From Isochrysis galbana (lineage: Eukaryota > Haptophyta > Isochrysidales > Isochrysidaceae), in the NCBI GenBank assembly GCA_018136815.1, contig CM030939.1, positions 1,992,808 to 2,056,807 of the forward strand: DNA of 64,000 nucleotides, written 5' to 3'. Below the pieces are notes generated by a model, which worked only from the letters and a program-made list of their open reading frames with translations, searched no databases and was not told the origin of the DNA. The position numbers and the translations under genes are program-made. Each line of letters starts with the position of its first letter. The stretch's first letter is position 1. Positions 8,915 to 17,855 of this stretch are shown piece by piece.

Positions 8915-10228
8915 ATGTCCAGCGCAGAGATGGTGGGGAACTACAAGGGTGTCATGCTGTGCACGCGTCCGGCCAACAGCGCGCCGTCTGCGGGCGGAAT
9001 CGGGCCGATCCACCTGAGCCCCACGCTGGATGCACCGCAGTTCCGGCCAGTTGGCCTCCCCGCAGAGCCCATCGGCTTAAACCCAGCCAAGGACAATTGC
9101 GCGACCAACGTGGCAAAGGCACATGAGGAGGCCGCCCGCCGACGAGCCGCTGCCCCCAAACTCGGCCAGGAGAACTTTTTAACCAAGCACAGGCGATGGC
9201 TATCTGAGATGGCAAAGGCAAAGGCCGAGCTGAATGATGAGCTGGAGACCGCGGCCCAGGCGGCCATGGATAAGCGCAAGCGCTTCAGCGAATACTGCAA
9301 GGCGACGCGCAAATCGGGCATTCGCCTCGTCCCGGGTGTGAACAGCTCTGCCACGCCTCTCCCTGAGTCGATGGCAGAGACAACGGGCGAGACCTTGCCG
9401 CCACGCCCGGCAGCAACGATGCAGGATGATGAGCCAGCAAAGGCTACGAGTGGGCCAGTGGAGACACCCACTCCTGCAGCGAAGGCGGTGACAAAGGGTA
9501 AGGGTTCATCGAAGCCAAAGCCTAAGTGGGCGATGACGGAGGAGGAAGCCGATGACTTTGAAGATGCGGAGGCAGACGCATTGGTTGACTTCGCCTCGGG
9601 ACTTGACTATGAATCCTTCATTGATGACCTTGAGGTGCGTCAGGCGCTCTCAGTGATCAAGGAGAGGATCGACGCTCAGAAGGCACTTGTCCAAGCCGCC
9701 GCACGTGCCGAGGAGATCTCGGAAGAGGAAGCTCGAACAGCCATGGCCGAGGCCACAGAGCTAGAGGGGGATGATTGGAAGGCCTCGTTCCTTAGCAAGT
9801 GGAATGCTGTTGATGGGGATGATGATGCCGGATCCATCCGATCAGGACGCTCGCGCGCTTCAAGGTTGGTAAGCAACAATGTGGTCGGGGAGACACAGCA
9901 GCAGCCTGATTGGGACTCTTCAACCAATGCTGGGGATCGGGTCAGCCATGGGCCATCAACGAGTGCTGTGGAGATGGCAAAAGCTCTTTTGGAGAGCAAT
10001 CCATCCCTCGCTGCTAAGCACTCCGTCCGGTCGCTTGCAGCTGCCGTGCAGACGGCAACGGGCAAGGACGACGCTGCGGGCCCTGGCACATCGCGGACTT
10101 TGCGAGACATGATGGCGAGTGATCCCCCGCCTCTAAAACTCGTGACAATCAACGAAAAGCCTGAAGCAGTTAAGAAGATGGTAGATGCCTCCAACCTGCC
10201 GTACTTGCATCGCAACCCTGCAGTATAA
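8915..10228 (+). CDS. Conserved-looking acidic protein, function unknown
   Basis: An intronless ORF of 437 residues starting MSSAEMVGNYKGVMLC. The N-terminal NYKGVMLCTRP segment is followed by a helical stretch (residues ~75-135, rich in Lys/Arg/Glu/Ala, with RKRFSEYCKATRKSG), a low-complexity Pro/Ala/Lys linker, then a strongly acidic helix (TEEEADDFEDAEADALVDF, about residues 205-225) and a second helical block (EVRQALSVIKERIDAQKA). The C-terminus reads NLPYLHRNPAV. The alternation of sharply composed blocks and linkers looks like a real, evolutionarily constrained protein. I have a weak impression of resemblance to conserved proteins of ciliated protists but cannot name a family, so no function is claimed. 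The start fits the abrupt change from C-rich upstream DNA. Confidence 0.7.
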   Translation: MSSAEMVGNYKGVMLCTRPANSAPSAGGIGPIHLSPTLDAPQFRPVGLPAEPIGLNPAKDNCATNVAKAHEEAARRRAAAPKLGQENFLTKHRRWLSEMAKAKAELNDELETAAQAAMDKRKRFSEYCKATRKSGIRLVPGVNSSATPLPESMAETTGETLPPRPAATMQDDEPAKATSGPVETPTPAAKAVTKGKGSSKPKPKWAMTEEEADDFEDAEADALVDFASGLDYESFIDDLEVRQALSVIKERIDAQKALVQAAARAEEISEEEARTAMAEATELEGDDWKASFLSKWNAVDGDDDAGSIRSGRSRASRLVSNNVVGETQQQPDWDSSTNAGDRVSHGPSTSAVEMAKALLESNPSLAAKHSVRSLAAAVQTATGKDDAAGPGTSRTLRDMMASDPPPLKLVTINEKPEAVKKMVDASNLPYLHRNPAV

Positions 10229-10454
10229 ATGTTGCGCCAATGGAAGGGCCAAGATGGTGACATCTTACTAGCCATGTGAGAGTAGTCAATTCACCAGTTC
10301 ACCATCGCTCTTGGCGCCGCTGCCACTGCGTGGTAGCAGGTGTTCTTAGATGGGACATCGTGGCGTGTCGGTGTCGGCGTGTCACTATCACGCGCTTTCG
10401 TTCATGCATAGCTACTACGATAGTTACGCCGTAAAATACCACAACCTGAACCTA
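10229..10454. other. 3' flank, nothing recognised
   Basis: Short AT-richer spacer after the stop at 10228. It probably contains the 3' UTR. No element is recognised. Confidence 0.3.
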
Positions 10455-10680
10455 CTCTTATAAGTAGGGGTCAACTAAGTTTTTAAAAACATCTGAAGAT
10501 TCTGGACTACTCGCCTTGTTGCGGTCGGGGGGAGAGCCGCCCTTTAGGCTTCTCAAAGAGAGGCCCTCGCCTCTCTTTACTTTCGCCCGCCTTCGCGTGT
10601 TTTGGTTTCTCCCTTCGGGTTGCATGCTCTCCGTCCGATCGGGATCCTCCGATCCCGATCTCCCTCTCTTTCCCCCGTGT
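10455..10680 (+). repeat. Repeat family C, copy 1
   Basis: From about 10516 this matches the reverse complement of 30000-30140: GGGGGAGAGCCGCCCTTTAGG, AAAGAGAGGCCCTC, CGCCTTCGCGTGT, TCCCTTCGGGTTGCA and the near-palindrome GATCGGGATCCTCCGATC. It is preceded by a head-like segment (CCTACTCTTATAAGTAGG, then CAACTAAGTTTTT) that resembles family B heads, and by TCTGAAGATTCTGG, a motif shared with three other junctions in the window. Confidence 0.6.
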
Positions 10681-10979
10681 GTTAGGATAGGGGTGATCGC
10701 TCTCGATCCCCCTCCCTTGTTTTCTCATGTGTGCGCCCCCTTTCTTTCCTTGCGCGCCCCCCCCGTGTGTTTCCCGCGCTTTCTCTTGTCCAAGAGTTCC
10801 CGAGAGTCGCGCCCATGGCCGCACTCCCCGGGGCTCTGGGCGAGCTCTCTCGACCACCGTCGCCCCAGGCTTGTGTGAGCGGTGTTCCCGCCGGTGCCAT
10901 CCATGCCTCCCTCTAGCCCCAGCGCTCCCTGTGCTCAGCCCTCCGTGAGCACGGTCGCCCTTGGGCAGAGCCCCATCCC

Positions 10980-11640
10980 TTGTCTCAACAATCTTTAGAG
11001 TCCCAATCCACATCCACAGCCACAGCCACTCCACTCCGCCAGTCACATGGTAGCGGAGGCGTGCCCGCCTCACTGCCCGCCCCAGCCACTGCCTCACCTC
11101 CTGCCCTCGCCTCGCCCGCGGCTCCGCCATCTCACCAGCCGCCATCGCCCCACTTCGCACTTCCACCCCTGACCCACCAGTTTCACATTGCCAATCCATG
11201 GAACTCACCCACCCCATGGCACTCGCCACCGCCCCACCCTCACTCACCGGCCACCACACCCTACCCAGCCCAGCCATACAGTACCTACCAGCCCCCCCAA
11301 CCCCCAGCCGGCCTGCCCGTCAACCACGGTGTCGCCGCGTTCACACAGTTGATCCAACAATTCCAGGACATGCTCGCACAATTCCAACACCAGGTCGCTG
11401 CGCTTCATGGCGATGGCAAAGAGGAACATGCCGCGCTCCTCTCCATTGACACCGTCCTTGAGGAGACACATCCGGCGTTGAAGAAACGCAAGTTCAACCG
11501 GTCTAATCCTCCCCAAGTTGAACTAGAGCTACCTCAATCAGTTCCAACTCTTCTGGTCACGTTTGTGAACGAGAAAGTAGAGGCCTACGACTCCAAGAAG
11601 AAGTTGGTGACGAAGGAGTTTGGCGGACACGCGGCTACCG
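10980..11640 (+). CDS. Proline-rich ORF between repeats, possible Gag-like fragment
   Basis: An open frame of about 220 residues before it runs into an inverted family B fragment near 11640; the ORF stop itself is at 11795. The N-terminal 130 residues are low-complexity Pro/Ser/His/Ala/Thr. The next part, FTQLIQQFQDMLAQFQHQV, is a plausible helix. The tail is basic (PALKKRKFNRS) and then reads VELELPQSVPTLLVTFVNE. I recognise no family. A proline-rich N-terminus followed by a helix and a basic patch, squeezed between two repeats, could be a retroelement Gag piece or the start of a host gene. The 3' end is certainly repeat-derived. Confidence 0.3.
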
Positions 11641-11735
11641 ACAGGCACCCCCTAAGGGGAGTTGGAGCCGGAAGGGAGGGCGCGAGGGCGAGGGCGCGAG
11701 GCGCACCCCATGCTGAACTAAGTATAAACATAGCT
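11640..11735 (-). mobile_element. Family B repeat fragment (inverted)
   Basis: The reverse complement reads GTTTATACTTAGTTCAGCAT, then a G-rich/C-rich hairpin arm, then GGCTCCAACTCCCCT and GCCTGTCGG, the same order as at 27725-27830 and 41349-41440. Only the head of the element is present, so this is a remnant. Confidence 0.6.
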
Positions 11736-12057
11736 GCTACGGTTGGAGATCGGGGGCATATCCACGCTGTTCGCCTTCAGAGAGGTGGCGAATGAACGCT
11801 TTTCGCGCCTTCTAATTCATGCGCGCGGCACACCCGCCTGTGAACACAGTTCGTTCTAACATGTTCGCATACACACACGTGCCACGTTGCCACAGCTCTC
11901 CTCACAAGACACCACGGGTTGCGTGCACAACAACAGCTGTGACTATGGAGCTGCATGTGTGGGGCTAGAAAGTGTGGTAACGTTTCCTCCTCCAAGAGGT
12001 GGGGCGCTCCCCTCCACACACTCCCGTACCATCGGCCCCGCATTTTCCGTCGGTCGG
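11736..12057. other. Spacer, nothing recognised
   Basis: No gene or repeat is seen between the family B remnant and the 3' end of the minus-strand coiled-coil gene. It probably includes the 3' UTR of that gene. Confidence 0.3.
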
Positions 12058-13419
12058 CTACGCAATACATGTGCCGGAGCCGGAGAGCCCGTACGAGCTC
12101 CCCGCCTTGCCCGATCGCCACGCCAACGGCTCAGTACTCGGAATCCCTTCTCGCATTCTACGGGCGGTTGTCCGCGGAGGCCGGAGGGGCAAGACGGCCG
12201 TGTCCAAGGCACACAGGCAGTTACCACCACCACCTCTTAGTAGCCCCAAGTCAACGCGGTCCCCATCTTTACTCATGTCAGCAGACTCCCGAGGACTATC
12301 CAGCTCGGCTAAACCGCCTAGCATCCGGGCGATTCCCCGTGGCGCAGTGTCTCGAACTCGGGTCCGCGCCACATGCTCCGTCCGCTTACCCTCTGATAGC
12401 ATAGGGTGCTTTGAACGGCCCATCAAGTAGCTCGGGGTCTGCTGACAAGCAGCAGCAGGGGTCGGTCCTAGGAAGTACGAGTGGCTAGGGACACTGGCAT
12501 GAGCACTAGCCGGGCGTGTATTGTGCTTCGGTTTCTGAGCCGTGGCGGCGGCGGCGCGTGCAACTTCGAGCTCGCGCAAAGCCTCGAAGCGCTGGTACGC
12601 CTCCTCCCGAGCAACCTCTTGCAAGCGGATGAGCTCTGCCATGTCCACCTCGGGGGCCGGGGTTGGCGCGGAGACAGGCGGCGACCTGGCTAATGCCGCC
12701 TTGCGTTGCACGATTCCGACCTTGACTTGCTGATCTAGCCGCTCGACCAGCGCCTCGAGTTCGTGGATCTCCAGTAACAAAGACCTGCGCTCGGCCGCAG
12801 CAATAGCCTCCCTCCTCATGTGTGCGGCGACGTCCACCTCCAGCCGTTGCCGCTCACGCTCGGAAGCGACCAGCTGTGCGTTAAGCGCGTCCAACGCAGC
12901 CGCCTGCACTCGCGTGTGCTGCACCTGCGTGCTCGCCATCGCTAGCCGTTGCGCCACCAGCTTGAGCAGCGACGTGTGGCTGTCGAGCTGCCGCTCCCTT
13001 GATGAGCGCACTGCCTGAAGTTGCGAGTCGCTGCGCTGTTGCCTCACGGCGAAGGAAGACTGAGCTGCTCTCGGCTGCGAACCGCCCGCTTCCCCGCGTC
13101 CGGCCACTGCCGCCGCTGCTTGCAGCTCCTCGATGAGGCGGCCGAGGAGTCCGCTCGCGAGTGCAAACTGCGCCAGCCACGTCTCGAGCTGCGCCACCAT
13201 GTGCTTCGACTCGCTCGCGAGGTGTCGCGAATCGGCATTGACGTCGCGCACACTCTGGCGCTGCGTCGAGCCGGCGCGTCCGCCCACGCGCGGCGCCGCT
13301 GACTGCGGCCGGCTAGCGGAGGAGCGCATCGGTCGGAGCGGCCGTTCGTTCTTTCGCCGCGCAACGCGATGGAACCGCCGCGTGCATGCATCCCGATCAC
13401 AGCTGCTATTCACATCCAT
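12058..13419 (-). CDS. Coiled-coil protein, function unknown
   Basis: A minus-strand ORF of about 453 residues, starting at the Met codon at 13417-13419 (MDVNSSCDRDACTRR). The same frame stays open upstream to 13650, but that part is antisense to TTC5 exon 1, so I reject the longer start. Residues ~75-290 are Ala/Glu/Gln/Arg/Leu-rich with heptad-like spacing (LETWLAQFALASGLLGRLIE; LLLEIHELEALVERLDQQV), consistent with a long coiled coil. The segment VDMAELIRLQEVAREEA is another helix. The C-terminal ~150 residues are low-complexity and less protein-like, so an intron or an earlier true end is possible. No family is recognised. It is transcribed divergently from TTC5 with 28 bp between start codons. 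Confidence 0.6.
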   Translation of the reverse strand: MDVNSSCDRDACTRRFHRVARRKNERPLRPMRSSASRPQSAAPRVGGRAGSTQRQSVRDVNADSRHLASESKHMVAQLETWLAQFALASGLLGRLIEELQAAAAVAGRGEAGGSQPRAAQSSFAVRQQRSDSQLQAVRSSRERQLDSHTSLLKLVAQRLAMASTQVQHTRVQAAALDALNAQLVASERERQRLEVDVAAHMRREAIAAAERRSLLLEIHELEALVERLDQQVKVGIVQRKAALARSPPVSAPTPAPEVDMAELIRLQEVAREEAYQRFEALRELEVARAAAATAQKPKHNTRPASAHASVPSHSYFLGPTPAAACQQTPSYLMGRSKHPMLSEGKRTEHVARTRVRDTAPRGIARMLGGLAELDSPRESADMSKDGDRVDLGLLRGGGGNCLCALDTAVLPLRPPRTTARRMREGIPSTEPLAWRSGKAGSSYGLSGSGTCIA

Positions 13420-13447
13420 CTGGAGAGCGTCGGGCTGACTTGCGCCG
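13420..13447. promoter_or_regulatory. 28-bp bidirectional start-codon interval
   Basis: The start codons of the coiled-coil gene (13419, minus) and TTC5 (13448, plus) are separated by 28 bp. Any shared promoter must overlap transcribed or coding sequence of one of the two genes, or the 5' leaders must overlap. No motif is claimed. Confidence 0.4.
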
Positions 13448-15082
13448 ATGCCGACGATGATCCCCACGACTGGCGAGTCACTCTCGGCGGTGCTCGATCG
13501 TGCCGAGGCAGCGGTGGACACTGCGTACGCACTGCATGACGATCTGTATGCTCCGCTCGCTGACCGGCTCGCCACGATGGCCGCCTCGCGCAGCGCGGCT
13601 GAGGCGATCATCGCCTCTGCTGAGGCGTGGGCAGAGGTGGTCACGAGCACAGAGCTGCAGGCGCGGCTGCATTACCTGCGCGGCAAAGTGGCCACGTGCG
13701 GCGCAGAGGGGCGCGGCTCGGCTGCTGCTGGGCGACTCCTCGCGGACGCGGTCAAGCTGGACCCCAGCCTGATCGGCGCGTGGAATGCCCTGGGCGAGTG
13801 CTATTGGCAGCGGGGTGAGCTTGAGGCGGCACGCGGCTGCTTCCACGGCGCGCTCGCGCACCGGAGGACGTGCGATTCGCTCTGCCACCTCTCGATGCTC
13901 CTCCGTGTCATCGCGGGCCGCTCCCCGCCGGAGGAAGCGCAGTCCTGTGTGTTGGAATCGGTAGCTCTGGCCAAAGACGCTGTGCGCTTTGAGCCGTCCT
14001 CGCAGCGCGCCTGGTTTTCCATGGGCAACGCGCACTTATCGGTATACAAGTTTTGCACGGCGTCGGCCGATGAGCTGCACCTGGCAAGTAAAGCCTTCAC
14101 CCAAGCCACACGTGCAGGCGCACTCGAGGCGAAACATGGCTCACAGCTCGCCATAATCAACGCCGACTTGGCGATGAACCATGGACTCACCTACTTCCTC
14201 CTTGAGTCTATCGGGCCGGCCATCGCGGCGTACACACAGGTGCGCGTGGCGGGCGCTGGGAAGCGCGAGCCCTCTGATCTTTCCTCCACGCAATACGCCT
14301 GCCCCTGAAGCGCGGCCCTACAGCAGCACAGGGCGGTCTCGTGCCTCCTTTGCGCGGCAGGCTTGCACACGAGTTTGAGAACTATCAGCCGACTCCCCCC
14401 CCTCGAGCAGGCCCACACTCTCGATCCGTCCATTGGCGCAGATCGCATGCGACAGGATGTCTGGGAGTATGCCACACGCACCACCGAGCTTCTCGCGACC
14501 AAGGTCAGCCTCGCCTGCCCACGATGACGAGCTCGCACACGCATGGCGTCCGGCTCGTACACCCACAACTCCAATCTTGCACATGCACGTGTGACAATCT
14601 ACCCACCACCAATGCGCGATACTCTTCAGGTTGGTCTGAAACCGCGAAAAGTCGCGTCTTTGCTTGCGGAGCTGTCCCCTTCAAATTTAGACCACCAGAT
14701 CAAAGGAATGGAGGGGTTAGCGGGATCCAGATGTGGCCTCAAGCACCTAGCAGTTGGTGTAAATCCAGATGCGGAATGCGTGTTAAAGTTGCTTTCGCCA
14801 CTGCCTAGCCACTCGCAACGGCTACACAATTCTTTCGCCGTAGCCGACCACTCCGGTGCTGTGGCAGCGCTAGCAATCTACGGCAAATCGAACTCCCTGA
14901 CGAACCCCTCCGCGAATGGCGCCACCATCGTGCTGAAGGCTCCCATATTAGTTAAAGTCGAGGCACATCATTGGGATGACAAAGTAGCTACTGAAGCAGG
15001 GGGGGTGCTTAGCTATGATTGCCTGCTCATAGAACAGCCCATGCAAGTGACACAACTTGCGACAAGTACGCGTGGGCGCTGA
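13448..15082 (+). CDS. TTC5: TTC5 (Strap) homologue, TPR plus OB fold
   Basis: A three-exon gene: 13448-14239, 14411-14503 and 14630-15082, all joined in phase 0, for about 445 residues; animal TTC5 has about 440. Exon 1 encodes the TPR array, with landmarks LHDDLYAP near the N-terminus, LYY-type KGK (LRGKVAT), KLDPSLIGAWNALGECYWQ, and a helix equivalent to RSWYxLGN (QRAWFSMGNAHLSVYKF). Exon 2 supplies the end of the last TPR (AHTLDPSIGADRM). Exon 3 carries KPRKVASLLAEL and then the C-terminal OB-fold region. In animals TTC5 recognises the N-termini of nascent tubulins on ribosomes and triggers tubulin mRNA decay; it has also been described as a p300 cofactor. The order, length and linker all match the family. 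Donors are GTGCGC and GTCAGC. Loss of the exact active motifs cannot be judged by eye. Confidence 0.85.
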
Positions 15083-15233
15083 TCTAAGGAACGGAAAGCC
15101 AACTCTGCTACACGTTCGTTCGTGAGTTTTGTTCAGACTGAGCGTTCAACGGAAGGCTAGGCAACAACATGTCAACTTGTGATGATGTAAGATGTAACAA
15201 CTAAAAGAAAATCTGGAGATTCGGGGCTTACAC

Positions 15234-16036
15234 TGAGAAGCGCAAGGCTTCATCCTTGCACGTACATGTGTGACTTGCGGATGCCGTCGCGCTTGTTGCA
15301 CTCGGACAATGAGCCCGTATATTGCGCCACAAGCGCTTATGGCGCAATATACACCAGTCACCAGTGGTATATGCTGTGCGCGCCTACCTTGCTTGAAGGC
15401 GCTTGAGGTTGGCGGGCACGTCGACGGAGTAGTCCGGCAGGCGGCGGAGGCGATCATCGCTCGGTGATCCAAGGCGCGCGCGCCAAATCTCCTTTGCCTC
15501 CTCATGCGTGGCGTGCATGTCCTTGTGCTTGTCCGTGGTGTACGGTCCAAGCGAGTATGGCTAGGTGGTGTGCAAAGCATTTGTTCTTGTTGGGGTTTTG
15601 TTTTTGTGTCGGTTACGTGACCGGCGGTTGAGTCGGTTACGGCGGTTGAGTCGGTTACGGCGGTTGAGTCGTTTGAACGGACAACGGACCGTGCAAGGGT
15701 AGAGACCACATGCACGCCACGCATGAGGAGGCAAAGGAGATTTGGCGCGCGCGACTTGGATCGCCTAGCGATGATCGCCTCCGCCGCCTGCCGGACTACT
15801 CCGTCGACGTGCCCGCCAACCTCAAGCGCCTTCAAGCAAGGAAGGCGGAAGACGTCAACGAGGTCGCGCTCAAGGCCAATGCGCAACGTCGACCCGGAGG
15901 CGGAGGAGGAGGACCATGGATGACAAGCGCCGTTGGGGCATGTCCTTGTGCTTGTCGGTGGTGTACGGTCCAAGCGAGTACGCCTTGGTCGTCTCGCCCT
16001 TGGGGATGGGCCGTACATCCACATAGAAGCCTTGGG
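15234..16036. mobile_element. Scrambled copia fragments, left flank
   Basis: A mosaic of short pieces of the copia family seen intact at 17580-22689. In order: first 20 bp of an LTR (15234-15253, +); RT piece around the MYVQG codons (15254-15297, -); integrase piece LHSDNEPV (15298-15318, +); about 65 bp of unknown origin; pre-integrase region (15386-15560, -); LTR lacking both ends (about 15559-15707, +); the same pre-integrase region again but direct (15708-15940, +); then protease-to-integrase sequence (15939-16036, -). Each junction is abrupt. Nothing here is translatable as a whole. Confidence 0.85.
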
Positions 16037-16294
16037 TGAGTGGCGAAAGCTTTCTTGTTACTTGTCTCTTAGGGGTCTCTACCCTTACACGGTCCGTTGT
16101 CCGTTCAAACGACTCAACCGCCGTAACCGACTCAACCGCCGTAACCGACTCAACCGCCGGTCACGTAACCGACACAAAAACAAAACCCCAACAAGAACAA
16201 ATGCTTTGCACACCACCTAGCCATAGCTAGGCCTTGGGTTCACGACGCACATTAAGCCTTGCATGAAGCCTTGTATGAAGCCTTGCGCTTCTCA
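16037..16294 (-). repeat. Copia LTR, inverted copy
   Basis: This is the reverse complement of the 246-bp LTR with a 12-bp internal duplication near its end (258 bp). It begins TGAGTGGCGAAAGC and ends GCGCTTCTCA, followed directly by the complement of the polypurine tract (CCCCCCTT), so it is the 3' LTR of a minus-strand element. Confidence 0.85.
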
Positions 16295-17579
16295 CCCCCC
16301 CTTGACCTGATCCCCCGGAGAAGGGCAACAAATGAGGGATTCGCAAGGCAGCAAGATCTCAGATGCGAACCATGATCAGCCCACGGAACTTGGTGAACTT
16401 GTTCGCCGCTAAGGGCTTCGTCATCATGTCGGCCACATTGAGCTCGGTCTGAACGTGGTAGACACGTAACACATTCTTCTGCGTGAGCTCACGCACGTAG
16501 AGCTCACGACGATGGATGTGACGGGCCAAACCCTTCATGATGGGATTGTCCGCGAGTGCCTTTGCACCCTTGCTGTCGGACAAGAGCGGGGTCTCTACCC
16601 TTGCACGGTCCGTTGTCCGTTCAAACGACTCAACCGCTTGCATGAAGCCTTGCGCTTCTCACCCCCCCTTGACCTGATCCCCCGGAGAAGGGCAACAAAT
16701 GAGGGATTCGCAAGGCAGCAAGATCTCAGATGCGAACCATGATCAGCCCACGGAACTTGGTGAACTTGTTCGCCGCTAAGGGCTTCGTCATCATGTCGGC
16801 CACATTGAGCTCGGTCTGAACGTGGTAGACACGTAAGACATTCTTCTGCGTGAGCTCACGCACGTAGAGCTCACGACGATGGATGTGACGGGCCAAACCC
16901 TTCATGATGGGATTGTCCGCGAGTGCCTTTGCACCCTTGCTGTCGGACAAGAGCGGGCTTGGTTCCGCTTGCTTCCAACCGAGATCCGCGAGCGTGTTAC
17001 GGAAGTTCTCGATACGCTGCGAAGCGAGGGAGGCCGCCATCGTTTCCGCTTCGTTGGCCGACAAGGAGATGCTGTTTTGGCGCTTGCTGCCCCAATCGAC
17101 GAGGCTGCCATTGATGAAGATGAGCCAGCCGCTCGTCGAACGTACTACGTCCCACGATGCGTCGACCATGCCGCGTACCATGCCTTCACCTTGACGAAAG
17201 AGGCCGATGATAGGGCTATCGCCATTGTTCTTGTAGTACTTGAGGCCCATGGTGCCACGGTTCTTGAGGTAGAGAAGGCAATGCAGCGCCGCGTGCCAAA
17301 GGTTCACGGTGGGGAACGACATCGCGCGGCAAAGTTGGCCCACCGTGTACGAGATGTCGGGGTTGCTCACCACGGCGGCGTAGAGGAGACTACCGACGAG
17401 GCCGCGGTACTTGGTGCCAAACTTGGGATCGAGCTCCGCCTTGATCCGCTCTTTCTCGTCTTGCGCCTCGATGACGTCCTTGCCGAGGTACGAGTTGCAT
17501 GGCGTGTCGACGGTGTTGCGCAGCGTGTCCTCGTACTTGGTCATCTCTTCGAGGTGCGCGCCCACCAACTTGTTGATGT
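16295..17579 (-). pseudogene. Inverted older copia copy, 3' part of pol (left half)
   Basis: Minus-strand pol sequence. The RNase H C-terminus and stop occur twice (about 16300-16590 and 16660-17568), separated by an internally deleted LTR piece (16590-16660). The larger block reads, in minus orientation, from GAHLEEMTKYEDT through the RNase H (FINGSLVDWGSKRQ, LLSDSKGA) to the end of the polyprotein. It is the downstream half of an older element that is split by the intact element. The upstream half resumes at 22690. The duplicated 3' end suggests a tandem or recombined insertion. Confidence 0.85.
17575..17579. other. Target-site duplication, left (GATGT)
   Basis: GATGT precedes the 5' LTR and is repeated exactly at 22690-22694 after the 3' LTR: the 5-bp duplication expected for Ty1/copia integration. 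Confidence 0.9.
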
Positions 17580-17825
17580 TGAGAAGCGCAAGGCTTCATG
17601 CAAGGCTTCATGTGTGTCGTGAACCCAAGGCCTAGCTATGGCTAGGTGGTGTGCAAAGCATTTGTTCTTGTTGGGGTTTTGTTTTTGTGTCGGTTACGTG
17701 ACCGGCGGTTGAGTCGGTTACGGCGGTTGAGTCGGTTACGGCGGTTGAGTCGTTTGAACGGACAACGGACCGTGCAAGGGTAGAGACCCCTAAGAGACAA
17801 GTAACAAGACAGCTTTCGCCACTCA
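17580..17825 (+). repeat. Copia 5' LTR
   Basis: 246 bp, starting TGAGAAGCGCAAGGC and ending TTTCGCCACTCA. It contains three near-tandem GTCGGTTACGGCGGTTGA units in the middle and a palindrome CCTAGCTATGGCTAGG near position 60. It is identical to the 3' LTR at 22444-22689. No TATA box is obvious; promoter elements are not assigned. Confidence 0.92.
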
Positions 17826-17827
17826 TC

Positions 17828-17843
17828 TGGTACCCCCGCCGAG
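17828..17843 (+). promoter_or_regulatory. Primer-binding site (PBS)
   Basis: TGGTACCCCCGCCGAG begins two bases after the 5' LTR. TGG is the complement of the tRNA 3' CCA. A primer tRNA would end in UACCA before the stem, that is A73 and U72, which is characteristic of eukaryotic initiator tRNA-Met, the usual copia primer. The tRNA itself is not in the window. Confidence 0.65.
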
Positions 17844-17855
17844 AGACAAAGAGAC

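Noticed and set aside
13420..13650. N-terminal extension of the minus-strand coiled-coil gene
   Set aside because: The extension is antisense to TTC5 exon 1 and reads as low-complexity Ala/Ser; the Met at 13419 is the better start.
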